Under the pieces are notes generated by a model, which was given only the letters and a program-made list of their open reading frames with translations, searched no databases and had not been told where the DNA came from. Shown piece after piece: positions 45,159-53,800 of a DNA stretch of 64,000 nucleotides (positions are counted from its first letter, which is position 1; each line of letters opens with the position of its first letter). Position numbers and translations under genes: made by a program. Origin of the DNA: Planctomycetota bacterium (GTDB lineage Bacteria > Planctomycetota > UBA1135 > GCA-002686595); assembly GCA_029259605.1 (NCBI GenBank), contig JAJDEV010000254.1, positions 40,125-104,124 on the forward strand. Direction: 5' to 3'.

Positions 45159-45456
45159 TCTCACCACGGCCCGCGAGGACGGGGAAAGGAACGCACGCCG
45201 TCGTTCGGGCCGGGCGAATTCCCGCCGGCGGACGGCTCCGTTGCCGCAACTGCCGCAACTGCCGCGGCGCCAATCGGTTGCGAGCGCGGCTGGGCGCTCG
45301 GTGCGGTCCCGATGTCGGGGCCGACCCCGGGACTTCCGGCGGCTTTGGGTCGAGCCGAAACGACCGGTTGGCCGATAGCCAGCGAGTTCCCGGAGCCCTG
45401 CAACCCGTTCTCGTCACGCGGTCGTCGCGTGTCGACGACCGAGGAGAAGATCACCT
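45159..45456. other. Non-coding spacer after gyrB
   Basis: 298 bp containing a short direct repeat (GCCGCAACT twice, near 45244) and no credible gene or hairpin. Confidence 0.5.
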
Positions 45457-46185
45457 GTGAAGACGCCCAACCTCGACTACACGCGCCTTGCCGACCACTT
45501 GGTCGACGTCGGAATCGTCGATCGCGCGACGATCCAGCACGTGCTGCAACAGTGTGTTTCGACGGGAGCGCTCTTCCCCGAGTTGCTGGTGAGCGAGGGC
45601 CTGATCAGCGACTGGGAGGTCTCGCGCGTGTGCGCCGAGCTCTTCCACCTGCCGTACCTGCCGGTCACCAACTACGAGCCGTCGCCCGACGCGGCGGAGG
45701 GTCTCGACCCCGACTACCTGCGCCAGTACGCGCTCGTTCCGCTCGACCGCTTCGGCGACCTGCTCACTCTCTCGATTCCCGGTGTCGTCCCGACGTCGGT
45801 GATCGACAACCTGAAGGGCAACACGAGCCTCAGCATCCAGCCGGTCGTCGGGTCGGTCGAAACGAACCGCCGCTGGCTCAACGAACACATGGCGGGGTCC
45901 GGGACGACGCTCGAAGCGTTCGGTGCCGCGCTGCCCGATGACGACTCGTCGTGGACCAACCTGTTCGACGACGCGGACAACGCGGTCAAGCTCGACCTGG
46001 GCGGGGGAGACGACCTCGGCGACGGCGCGCTCGACCTCGAGGGGCTCGACACGAATGACTTCGCCGACGTGATCGAAGTGGATTCGGCCGAGGCGGAATC
46101 GGCTGAGGTCGATGCGGGCGAGATCGACTTGGACAGCGGGCTCGACGGGCTCGACAGCGCGCTCGACGCGTTGTCCGGCGACTAG
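45457..46185 (+). CDS. MshEN/GspE N-terminal-like domain protein with acidic tail
   Basis: 242 residues. Residues 1-145 resemble the N-terminal domain of type II secretion/pilus ATPases (GspE/PilB/MshE), with LLVSEGLISDWEVSRVCAELFHL and LRQYALVPLDRFGDLLTLSI. In those ATPases the MshEN form can bind cyclic di-GMP. The ATPase domain is missing; instead a 95-residue tail very rich in Asp, Glu and Leu follows (DLGDGALDLEGLDTNDF). It may be a free regulatory domain for a pilus/secretion ATPase or a c-di-GMP sensor. The RLGxx motifs of MshEN binding are not clearly kept. Its TAG stop is in the terminal CTAG of a family-B element. Confidence 0.75.
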   Translation: MKTPNLDYTRLADHLVDVGIVDRATIQHVLQQCVSTGALFPELLVSEGLISDWEVSRVCAELFHLPYLPVTNYEPSPDAAEGLDPDYLRQYALVPLDRFGDLLTLSIPGVVPTSVIDNLKGNTSLSIQPVVGSVETNRRWLNEHMAGSGTTLEAFGAALPDDDSSWTNLFDDADNAVKLDLGGGDDLGDGALDLEGLDTNDFADVIEVDSAEAESAEVDAGEIDLDSGLDGLDSALDALSGD

Positions 46186-46346
46186 CAGCCCGTGGTGAAA
46201 CTCACGCCACCCTCGAAGGGCGCTGGATCCGCGCTGCCTGCGTTCCGCTTCCTCCGAGGTTCCACCAACACGCGTCGTCAGCGCGCCTTGCCAGCACGGA
46301 TCCATCACCCTCCGACGATGGCGTGAGTTTTACCACGGGCTGCTAG
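46182..46346. repeat. Palindromic CTAG-ended element, family B, full copy 2
   Basis: 165 bp. The left arm CTAGCAGCCCGTGGTGAAAC and right arm (CTAGCAGCCCGTGGTAAAAC on the other strand) differ by one base in 20; pairing runs to the shared ACTCACGCCA, about 28 bp. The left CTAG contains the stop of the plus-strand MshEN-like gene. The interior has a CACCCTCGAAGGG motif also seen in other copies. This is the best preserved family-B copy. Confidence 0.93.
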
Positions 46347-46416
46347 CCCCAGAGCCGAGGGAGCAGCCAAGCGGCTCGGTTGTGGCTTGTGCAGTGCCGC
46401 GTCATGAATCGACGGG

Positions 46417-46582
46417 CTAGCAGACTGTGGCAGAAGTCATTCACCCGCAGAACGCCGTCCTCCACTCCGACTTGGCCCCCGAAAGCCTCGCCGAATCCAC
46501 CGATTCGCCTACGTTTCCGGAGACCAACCCGGAGCGGATGCCGACGCTCTGCGGGCGAAGCACTTTCGCCACAGCCTGCTAG
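46417..46582. repeat. Palindromic CTAG-ended element, family A, copy 2
   Basis: 166 bp. The left arm CTAGCAGACTGTGGCAGAAG and right arm (CTAGCAGGCTGTGGCGAAAG on the other strand) pair imperfectly for about 34 bp. The right CTAG contains the stop codon of the minus-strand lipoprotein gene. It aligns with the reverse complement of the 6589-6720 copy and has about 34 bp more. With the family-B element 70 bp away it fills the space between two convergent genes. Confidence 0.9.
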
Positions 46583-47358
46583 GAGTCGAGCGCGATCACA
46601 CGCTCGTTCAGCCGCTCGGCGAGCGACCTCAGCGCGGCCAGGCGTGACCGCTCGAGCAGGCGCCGCTCGGTCTGCGAGATCATGAACGCGGGGGTTCGGT
46701 CCTTCATGGACGCCTCGCCCGACGCGGACAGGTAGAGGTACTCGTTGCGCGTGTCGAAGAGCAGCCCTTCCATGACCGTCGCGGCGTGGACGCGATGCGC
46801 GTCGAAGATCATCGCGCCGACGAGCGTCAGATCGAGGACGGCCCACGGCGTGAACTCGCTGTACGCGGCGCTGTTCGACTGGATCACGAGCACGGCGTCC
46901 GCGCGTTCGCGCGCGGCGGCGACGCGAACGCGCTCGAGATAGGTCGAGCCCTCGCGCAGGTCGGCGTCCGCAACGCCCGGGACGACGAGCGAGTACGGCA
47001 GGATGACGAGATCGACCAGCCAACCGCGCTCGCGGAAGCGCTCGTTCCACGCCTGGATCACCTCGCGTTCCTTCGAGGTCCACACGTCCGCCGACCCGCT
47101 CCCTGTGCCGCCCTGTCCCGTGTAGAAGTTGAACTGCGATGAGACGACCTCGCGCGGCGGCGCGATCGCGAGCCGGAACGGACGCGGCAGTTCGGCTTGC
47201 AGCCCCGCGATCTCTTCGACGGTGCGATCGGTGAAGGTGAGCGACTCCCGGTCGAGCCCCTGGCGTAGCTCGTCCATGGAGACCGGCGACGAACCGAGGG
47301 ATGCGCAGCTCGAAACGAGCGTGGTGAGGGCGATCAGGTTCCGTAGGGCGAGTTTCAT
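46579..47358 (-). CDS. Lipoprotein of unknown function
   Basis: 259 residues with a lipoprotein signal peptide (lipobox SSC near residue 18). The mature region has YTGQGGTGSGSADVW, a basic-acidic helix KEREVIQAWNERFRERG and a YLERVRVAAARERADAVLVI segment. The last suggests a Rossmann-like or GNA1162-type fold of envelope lipoproteins that assess curli or LPS assembly; this is only a resemblance. No catalytic motif is evident. It is divergent from the ECF sigma gene at 47522, across 163 bp, and its stop codon is in the family-A element. Confidence 0.7.
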   Translation of the reverse strand: MKLALRNLIALTTLVSSCASLGSSPVSMDELRQGLDRESLTFTDRTVEEIAGLQAELPRPFRLAIAPPREVVSSQFNFYTGQGGTGSGSADVWTSKEREVIQAWNERFRERGWLVDLVILPYSLVVPGVADADLREGSTYLERVRVAAARERADAVLVIQSNSAAYSEFTPWAVLDLTLVGAMIFDAHRVHAATVMEGLLFDTRNEYLYLSASGEASMKDRTPAFMISQTERRLLERSRLAALRSLAERLNERVIALDS

Positions 47359-47521
47359 CGTGCGACCTTTCGTGGTTGCGCCGCGCGCGAATCGCGCGGC
47401 TTCGGTCGGGTGAAGGTCGGCGTCGCCCCCGAAGGTTCACTCGACCTGCGAGAAACCGCGGGGACTGGTGCGGTCCGCGCGCGAATCGCATGCTGCGAGC
47501 GCTGTGTCGACGACCGAGACC

Positions 47522-48091
47522 ATGGCGGAACGCGATCGGCGGCTCGTGGCAGCCGCGAACGCCGGCAGCTTCGACGCCTTCGACGAGCTCTACGGCCTGT
47601 ACCGTCGTTGGGCGTTCGGGCTCGCGTTGCGCTTCACCGGGCACACCGACGATGCGGACGACATCGTGCAGGAGGCGTTCACGTACGTGATCGGCAAACT
47701 GCCGCGGCTCGAGCTCGCGGGGCGCCTCTCGACGCTGCTCTATCCGGTCATCAAGCACGCCGCACGCGCGGCGCGGGACCGGCGCGGGCGACACCAGGGC
47801 GAGGGCGACGCGATGCTCGAGTCCCTCGCCGGCGCCGTGACGCCGACGGCAGAGCCGGGGAGCCGGGAGCGCGAGGAGCTGACGCAAGTCCTCGCCGCGC
47901 TTCCGGAGGGTCAGCTCGAGGTGCTCCTCATGCGCGCGCTCGACGAGCTCTCGTTGGCCGAGATCGCCACCGCGCTCGACATCCCCGTCGGCACGGTGAA
48001 GTCGCGCCTGCACTTGGCGCTCGCGACGCTGCGCGAAGACGCGCGCACGCGCAGCTACTTCGAACCCGCGGGTTTCGAGCAGAATCGATGA
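47522..48091 (+). CDS. ECF-type sigma factor
   Basis: 189 residues from the ATG at 47522; the longer in-frame start at 47468 lacks support. Region 2 is LYGLYRRWAFGLALRFTGH then DDADDIVQEAFTYVI. Region 4 is LLMRALDELSLAEIATALDIP followed by VGTVKSRLHLALATLRED. It starts a four-gene operon with the dockerin, cohesin-like and VIT genes; 43 bp separate it from the dockerin gene. It probably responds to an envelope or extracellular signal through the membrane protein encoded next. Confidence 0.9.
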   Translation: MAERDRRLVAAANAGSFDAFDELYGLYRRWAFGLALRFTGHTDDADDIVQEAFTYVIGKLPRLELAGRLSTLLYPVIKHAARAARDRRGRHQGEGDAMLESLAGAVTPTAEPGSREREELTQVLAALPEGQLEVLLMRALDELSLAEIATALDIPVGTVKSRLHLALATLREDARTRSYFEPAGFEQNR

Positions 48092-48134
48092 ACCCCAGTC
48101 CACGCCAGGAGCCTTCAACCTTCGAGGCATCCCC

Positions 48135-48542
48135 ATGACGACTTCGCCGGACCCGCCCACCGACATTCCGACGCCCCTGGCGCGCGCGTTGCGCGAAGCC
48201 GGCGGCGAGTCGCGCGGCCCGTCGGCGCGCGTGGACGACGCGATCCGCGCCGCGGCGCGCGCCCGGATCGCGCCCGCTCCGACGCGGCGGCGCGGCGCGG
48301 TGTTCGGCTTCGTCGCCGTCGCCGCGGCGGCCGCGCTCGTGCTCTACCTCTCCATCCGCGGCGGCGAGCGATTGCGTGCGGACTTCGACGGGAACGGAGG
48401 CGTGGATGTGCGCGATGCGTTCCTGCTCGCGCGCGCGCTGCGCGATGGCGAACGCCCGGCGCCGGAGTGGGACGTCAACGCGGATGGTCGCGTGGACGAC
48501 GCCGACGTGGACTTCGTGATGAGCGAGGCGACGCAGCTGTGA
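48135..48542 (+). CDS. Membrane-anchored dockerin-domain protein, candidate anti-sigma factor
   Basis: 135 residues. The N-terminal 50 residues are cytoplasmic and lack a zinc motif. Residues 54-74 form a membrane helix (GAVFGFVAVAAAAALVLYLSI). The remaining 60 residues are a type I dockerin: two calcium-binding repeats, DFDGNGGVDVRDAFLLARAL and DVNADGRVDDADVDFVMSEA. Dockerins bind cohesin domains with high affinity. Its place after the ECF sigma gene fits an anti-sigma-like role, with the dockerin outside the membrane. The next gene, which overlaps by 4 bp, encodes a cohesin-like protein. Confidence 0.8.
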   Translation: MTTSPDPPTDIPTPLARALREAGGESRGPSARVDDAIRAAARARIAPAPTRRRGAVFGFVAVAAAAALVLYLSIRGGERLRADFDGNGGVDVRDAFLLARALRDGERPAPEWDVNADGRVDDADVDFVMSEATQL

Positions 48543-48985
48543 GCGCGATCCGCGTCGCCGGTTGGATACTCGGCCTCGCCCTCGCGGCGAGCTCGTTGGC
48601 CCGCGTGCCCGACGCGAAGCAGGCGCAGGGCGAACCGTCGTTCGTGGCGCTCGACGTGTTCGTCGACGTCGGCGAGCACGCGCTCGCGGCGTGGCAGCTC
48701 GAGGTGCGCGACGCGGCGGGCGCCGCCAAGCTGAGCGGCGTCGAGGGCGGCGCGCACCCGGCGTTCGCCGAGCCGGCGCGCTTCGATCCGCGCGCGGTGA
48801 ACGGAGGCCGCGTCGTCCTCGCCGCGTTCCAGACCGGCGCCGAGTTGCCGCACGGACGAACACGCGTCGCGACCTTGCACTTCGCCGTCGACGCCGGCGC
48901 GACGCCTCGCTTCGAAGTCGAGCTCGGCGCCGCCGTCGGCCGGAACGGAGAGACCCTCGCAGCGACGGCGGAGATCGACTCATGA
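48539..48985 (+). CDS. Secreted cohesin-like domain protein
   Basis: 148 residues from a GTG overlapping the dockerin stop (GTGA). Residues 1-30 form a signal peptide (AGWILGLALAASSLARV). The remaining 115 residues are a single beta-rich domain with the cohesin pattern: VALDVFVDVGEHALAAWQLE, GRVVLAAFQTG and RTRVATLHFAVDAG. Similarity to cohesins is by pattern only. Its size and the overlapping dockerin gene make a cohesin-dockerin pair plausible. The next gene starts inside its stop codon. Confidence 0.65.
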   Translation: MSAIRVAGWILGLALAASSLARVPDAKQAQGEPSFVALDVFVDVGEHALAAWQLEVRDAAGAAKLSGVEGGAHPAFAEPARFDPRAVNGGRVVLAAFQTGAELPHGRTRVATLHFAVDAGATPRFEVELGAAVGRNGETLAATAEIDS

Positions 48986-50262
48986 TGCGAACCATCCATC
49001 GCCCCGCGGCGTTCCTCGGCGCGCTGCTCCTGACGGGCTGCGCGGCCGTGCCCCATTCGATCGACCCGCGGCCGAGCGGCGAGCTCGAGAGTTGGTCGTC
49101 CGCCGAGGGAGGCATCGCGAACGGCTACGACGAGCTCTGGATCGTCGCCGCCGAACACGGCGCGGCGGAGGCTTCGGGCCCGGAGCTCGCTTCGGTCGGC
49201 GACGACGTGCGGGCGACGCTCCTCGCGCTCGACATCGACGCGCGCGTCCTTGGCCGCGTCGCGCGCATTCGCTTGCGGCAATCGTTCGCACCGATCGCCT
49301 CACCGCCAATCGGTCTCGAGTACACGATCGCGTTGCCCGTTGACGCGGCCGTGACCGACTTCGTCGTGCGGATCGGCGAGCGGCGTATCCGCGGCGTCGT
49401 TCGCGAACGCGACGAGGCGGCGCGCATGTACGCGTCCGCGCGCCGGCAGGGCTTGCTCGCGACGCTGCTCACGCGCGACGCGTCCGGCGCGTTCCGACAG
49501 CGGCTGAGCGCGGGCGCGATCGGCGCGGCGCGCGACGGCCTCGCGATCGATCTCGAGTACCTGCAGGGCGTGCGCTTCGACGGTGAGACGTGCTCGTTGC
49601 CGTTGCCGGCGACGCGTCAGCCAGGTGCGAGCACGACCGCGTGCATCGAGATCGAAGCGGGTGTCGAGCTGACGGAACCACGGTGCGTCGGGTTCGGCGC
49701 GGCGATCACGGCGCGTCCGACAACGACCAGCGCGGTGCTCACGCTGCAGAACTCCGGAGGCGGAGGCTCCGGGCTGGACGCACCCATCGCGCGCTGGCGT
49801 GTCGCCGACGATCGCCCGTCGGTGGCGGTGTTCGTGCACCGCGACCCGGTGACGCGTGAGGCGTACTTCCTGCTGTCGACCGTCGCCGCCTCCGACCTCA
49901 CGATCGACTGGGGAACGAGCGCGCCGGTCGAAGTCGTGGTCGCCGGAACGTCCCCCGCGCAGCGCGTTCTGTGCGGTCGACTGCGCGGCGACGCGCGCGC
50001 CATCCGGCTGCGCTCCGACGACGGAGGAAGCGTCGTGGCGGCGTCGATCGTGGAGACGCCGGACATCGCCGTGCGCCTCGCCTGGGCCGCGACTTCGCTC
50101 GCGGAACGCTACCGCCGCATGGAGGACTGCGACGATGCGCCCGAACTCGAGCGCCTGGGTGCGGAGGCGCGTGACTTCGCGCTGTCACACGGACTCGTCT
50201 CGTTCCTGACGTCGTTCGTGCTCGTCGACGCGCGCTCGAACGCGTCGGAGTTCCGCGAGTGA
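48982..50262 (+). CDS. VIT-domain lipoprotein lacking a VWA domain
   Basis: 426 residues from an ATG that overlaps the previous stop. Lipobox LLTGC makes it a lipoprotein. Residues 75-190 form a VIT (vault inter-alpha-trypsin) domain: ARIRLRQSFAPIASPPIGLE, YTIALPVDAAVTDFVVRIGE and the RVRGVVRERDEAARMYASA-type region. Usually a von Willebrand A domain with a DxSxS metal site follows; here the central region has no such motif. The end GLVSFLTSFVLVDARSNA matches the C-terminal region of VIT-VWA proteins. It looks like a family member whose VWA domain decayed or was lost. Confidence 0.75.
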   Translation: MMRTIHRPAAFLGALLLTGCAAVPHSIDPRPSGELESWSSAEGGIANGYDELWIVAAEHGAAEASGPELASVGDDVRATLLALDIDARVLGRVARIRLRQSFAPIASPPIGLEYTIALPVDAAVTDFVVRIGERRIRGVVRERDEAARMYASARRQGLLATLLTRDASGAFRQRLSAGAIGAARDGLAIDLEYLQGVRFDGETCSLPLPATRQPGASTTACIEIEAGVELTEPRCVGFGAAITARPTTTSAVLTLQNSGGGGSGLDAPIARWRVADDRPSVAVFVHRDPVTREAYFLLSTVAASDLTIDWGTSAPVEVVVAGTSPAQRVLCGRLRGDARAIRLRSDDGGSVVAASIVETPDIAVRLAWAATSLAERYRRMEDCDDAPELERLGAEARDFALSHGLVSFLTSFVLVDARSNASEFRE

Positions 50263-50263
50263 G

Positions 50264-50418
50264 TTCGCAGGCCGTGGTGGAAGTCACGGCGTCCTCGAAG
50301 GGAGATGAGTTCGTGCTGGCAAGGCGCGGTGACGACGCGTACTCGCTGGAACCTCGGAGGAGGCGCAACGCATCCCTCACCCTCCGACGATGGCGTGAGT
50401 TTCACCACGGGCTGCTAG
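50264..50418. repeat. Palindromic CTAG-ended element, family B, copy 3
   Basis: 155 bp. The right end is a perfect CTAGCAGCCCGTGGTGAAAC on the minus strand and contains the stop of tatA. The left end is diverged (TTCGCAGGCCGTGGTGGAAG) and lies 1 bp after the TGA of the VIT gene. The interior motif CACCCTCCGACGATGG is shared with the 46182 copy. The element fills the whole space between the two convergent genes. Confidence 0.88.
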
Positions 50419-50846
50419 GGCTCGAGGCGGTCGACCGGGCCGCTCGCGTCCCCGTCCGCGTCGTGCTTGCCGGCTTCGCGCACCGCGTCCGTTGCGTGCG
50501 GCGAGGCTTCTGTCTCGGGCGGGCTGGAAGGCGCGGCGTCGTCCTTCGGCGCTTGCTCGAGCACCTGCGCGGACGTCTCGCGCGCGTGCGTCAGTCCGGG
50601 GGGCGGCTCGAGCGAATCAGGCAGGCTCGCGCGCCGCGAAGCGTCTTGCACGTTGCGCTGGATTTCGCGCAGCTCGCGATCGATCCCCGACTCGCGTCGC
50701 ATCTGATTCAGGGACTCGCGTGCCTTGTGGAACTGTCCGTAAGCGCGAGCGGCGACCTCGGGCAGGCGGCGACCGAAGATGATCACGGCGATGGCCGCGA
50801 TCACGAGCACTTCGGGCAAGGCGACGTTTCCGATGAGCGAGAGCAC
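50415..50846 (-). CDS. tatA: Twin-arginine translocase TatA/TatB-like subunit
   Basis: 143 residues from a GTG at 50846. The single N-terminal membrane helix and Phe-Gly hinge IAAIAVIIFGRRLPEVA followed by an amphipathic helix ARAYGQFHKARESLNQM are definitive for TatA/TatB. The tail of about 85 residues is long and acidic, closer to TatB or long TatA proteins. It helps export folded proteins. It starts 14 bp after the end of the Lpt-like gene on the same strand, so it is likely the last gene of the kdsD operon. No tatC is visible. Confidence 0.9.
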   Translation of the reverse strand: MLSLIGNVALPEVLVIAAIAVIIFGRRLPEVAARAYGQFHKARESLNQMRRESGIDRELREIQRNVQDASRRASLPDSLEPPPGLTHARETSAQVLEQAPKDDAAPSSPPETEASPHATDAVREAGKHDADGDASGPVDRLEP

Positions 50847-50860
50847 CGAACGATCCTACC

Positions 50861-53800
50861 TCACCAATTCGTGTATCCGATGCGGCTCGGGCGGAACTGC
50901 AAACGCGGGCTCACGCTGAAGTTCACCGAGCTGCCCTCGCCTTCGCGCACCTGGGTCTCGAGCTCGAAGATGATGTCGTGTCCGTAGCGGCGCAGGAGGA
51001 CGCTGGTCCCGAGGCGCGTCTCGGCGAGGATCGAGAACGACTGACGCGCCTCGAACTCCCATTTCTCCGTCCAGCGATAGAACCCGGCGATCGTCGCCGC
51101 GTCGAAGATCTTCACGAACGTGTCGTCGCGGCCGTAGTGGTGGCTGAGCTGCACGCCGGCCTTGTCGGCGAAGCGCGTGCCGATCGAGAAGAGCGAATAG
51201 ACCACTTCGCTCGCCTCCGAGTCGTAACGCCCGTCGTACCACACGTCGAGCGAGCGACCGAACTGCTTGAAGCGCGCACGGCCGTAGACGGCGAGCGGTA
51301 GCCACCCGTCTCGCGCACCGTCCGAACGATCGGAGGCGTGCACACCGCGCAGGTCGAGGTCGAGCGCGGGACCCTCGTCGGTGATCCCGAAGCGCGCGCG
51401 CGTTCCGATCTCGAGGAAGTCGCCGAACAGCGTCGTCTCGGCGGCGTCGAAGACATAGGGCGAGCCGTCGAACTCGCTGTCGAGCTCGGTGCGCACTTGG
51501 AGGTAGGGCGCGATCTGATCGAGCTCGCCGCCCGGACGTCGGTGCCAGAAGCTCGTCGACAGTCGCGCGCCCGCCTCGGCGACCACGCGCGTCGCGCTGT
51601 TCTGATCGGAGGCCTCGTCCCACGCGGTTCCGCGCAAGCTCAGGAACGGGGTCAACTTGAGACCGGCCGCGCCGAGCATGAGCGGCGCTTCGATCGTTTG
51701 CGTCGTGTCGACGCGCACGACCTCGCGGTTCTCCGTGCCGTCGGGATAGACGCCGGTGGGAGCGAACGGACCGGTCAGCGTTCCGTCGTTGATGTTGTCT
51801 CCGTCGAGGTCGAACAACGACGGGCTACGGCGGCGCAGGTAACCCGCGTTGAGGTCACCGGTGTGAATGATCGAGACGTTGCCGATGCGTGCGATGGGCG
51901 CGCGTCCGCGGAAGGCGGAGGCGGACGGCAGCTCCTCGACCGCCGCGCGGAACTCGTCGGTGCGCGTCGAAACCGCGACGTCGGTGAAGAGGTGTCCGTT
52001 CGAGCGCTTCCATTGGACGTAGGTCTCGTCGCGCTCGTACTGCACGAACTCCGACTCGAAGAACTCGCTCTGCACGCCCGGATCGCTCTGGTCGCTGTAG
52101 GTGACGACGATGCGCTCGTCGCGCCTTGGCCGCGGGTTCGGTGCGGCGTCCCAGTCCGCGCTCGTGCTGCCGAGGAGGACCTCGCCATGTGATCGCAGCC
52201 AGAAGCGTTGGTTGTCGCGCTCGGACTCCGGCACGCGGATGTACCCGCGGTCCTCGTCGCTGTCGAAGGCAACGCCCGTGATGAATTCGAACCAGACGCG
52301 GCGCGTCGATTTGTAGGTGAGCCCGAGATCGACGAGCGCGCCGCGCGAACCGAGGTACTTCGCGTCGACGTCGTAGCGGGCGTCGTAGGGCCGCTTCTTC
52401 TTGGGCTTCTTCTTCGGTTTCGTCGGGAGTGGTGAGGGCGCGCCGCCTTCCGCGTCGGTCGCGGGAGAGGGCGTCGCGTCCGCCTCGTCTTCCTCGTCCT
52501 CGTCCCCACCGAACGGCCAGAGCCGGTTGACGAATCGCCCGACGTTGCGCGCGGGGCCGCTGAAGCGGAGTCCGAAGAACTGCCCGACGCGCGCGGTGTT
52601 GCCGAAGCTGAGCGACGGGAACTGGGGCACCAGCTCCTCGTCGGTTTCGAAGTCGAGCGGCGGGAGCGGAATCGGGGCCATGCCGTACAGCTCGATGCGG
52701 TTGTCGCGCATCGTCACCTGATAACGACCATCGAGTTCGTTCGAGAGCGGCGTCATACGCAGGTCGCCGGTCACGATGCAGACGTGCGGTTCTTCGAAGT
52801 CGCACGACGTGAGCGTCGCGTTGTCCGCGCGCAGCGATCCGTCCGCGGAGTGGCGCAACCAGTTGGCGCGCACGCTGAGCGTCTCGACTTCCGTGTTCGA
52901 CAGGTTGATCGTCGTATCGGCGAACCACCCATGGCCGGACGTCAGGTCGAAGTAGATCGCCTCGGCGGTCGCGACCCGGACGTCGTTCTGGAAGACCTGC
53001 ACCGGGCCCTCGAAGTACGCCTCCGAGACCACGCCCGCCACGGCGTTGTTCTTGATGAACTCGAAGAACACACCGAGCGGACCGACCGCGTTCTGATCCG
53101 CACCCTTGAGCGCGTCGGGCGGCGTGATTTGATTCCCGCTCGTCAGCTGATCGTACCGGCTCCGGTCGAGCCACAGCACGGCCCAGCTCGCGCGCAGCGT
53201 GGTCTGCGTGCTGTTGTGACGGAACACGGGTTCCTGCATGAAGAACACGTGTGAGTCGCGGTCGACTCGCATCGTCGTCCAGAGGAAGTCGAGGCTCCAG
53301 TCGTCTTCGACCTGCGCTCCGTCCTGTGCCGCACCGGGGCCGGACTGCGCACCGTCTCCTTCGCGCTTGCCCTGTGGCAGCTTCGGCGGCTGGCGCCGGA
53401 AACGCCCGCGCCCGGTCTCGAGAATGATCTGGAGCTCGGGATCGATGTCGACCCAGTCCGCGTCCAGGCTGCCGGTCGGCGACTCGATCGTCGTCGGGTT
53501 GCCGGTCAAGCGCAGCACGCCCGAAGGGCCGACGCCGAAGAGCGACTGCGCCTTCGCGGAGATCGTGTCGCCGAGCCGGAACGTGACGCCACCGGTCGCG
53601 TTGATACGCGAGAGCTCGGTCGCCGCTCCGTCGTCGGTGCCGCGTCCCTCGAGAACGACGCGCCGCGCGTCCATCGTCCACGGCACGCCGGCCTTGTTCG
53701 CGCCGTTGAAGTGCACGTCTTGGATCAGCTCGAGCGAACGATTCGTCGCGACCAGGCTCCTCGCGGTCGCGCGATACTTCGTGTCGTCCTCGCCCTTGGC

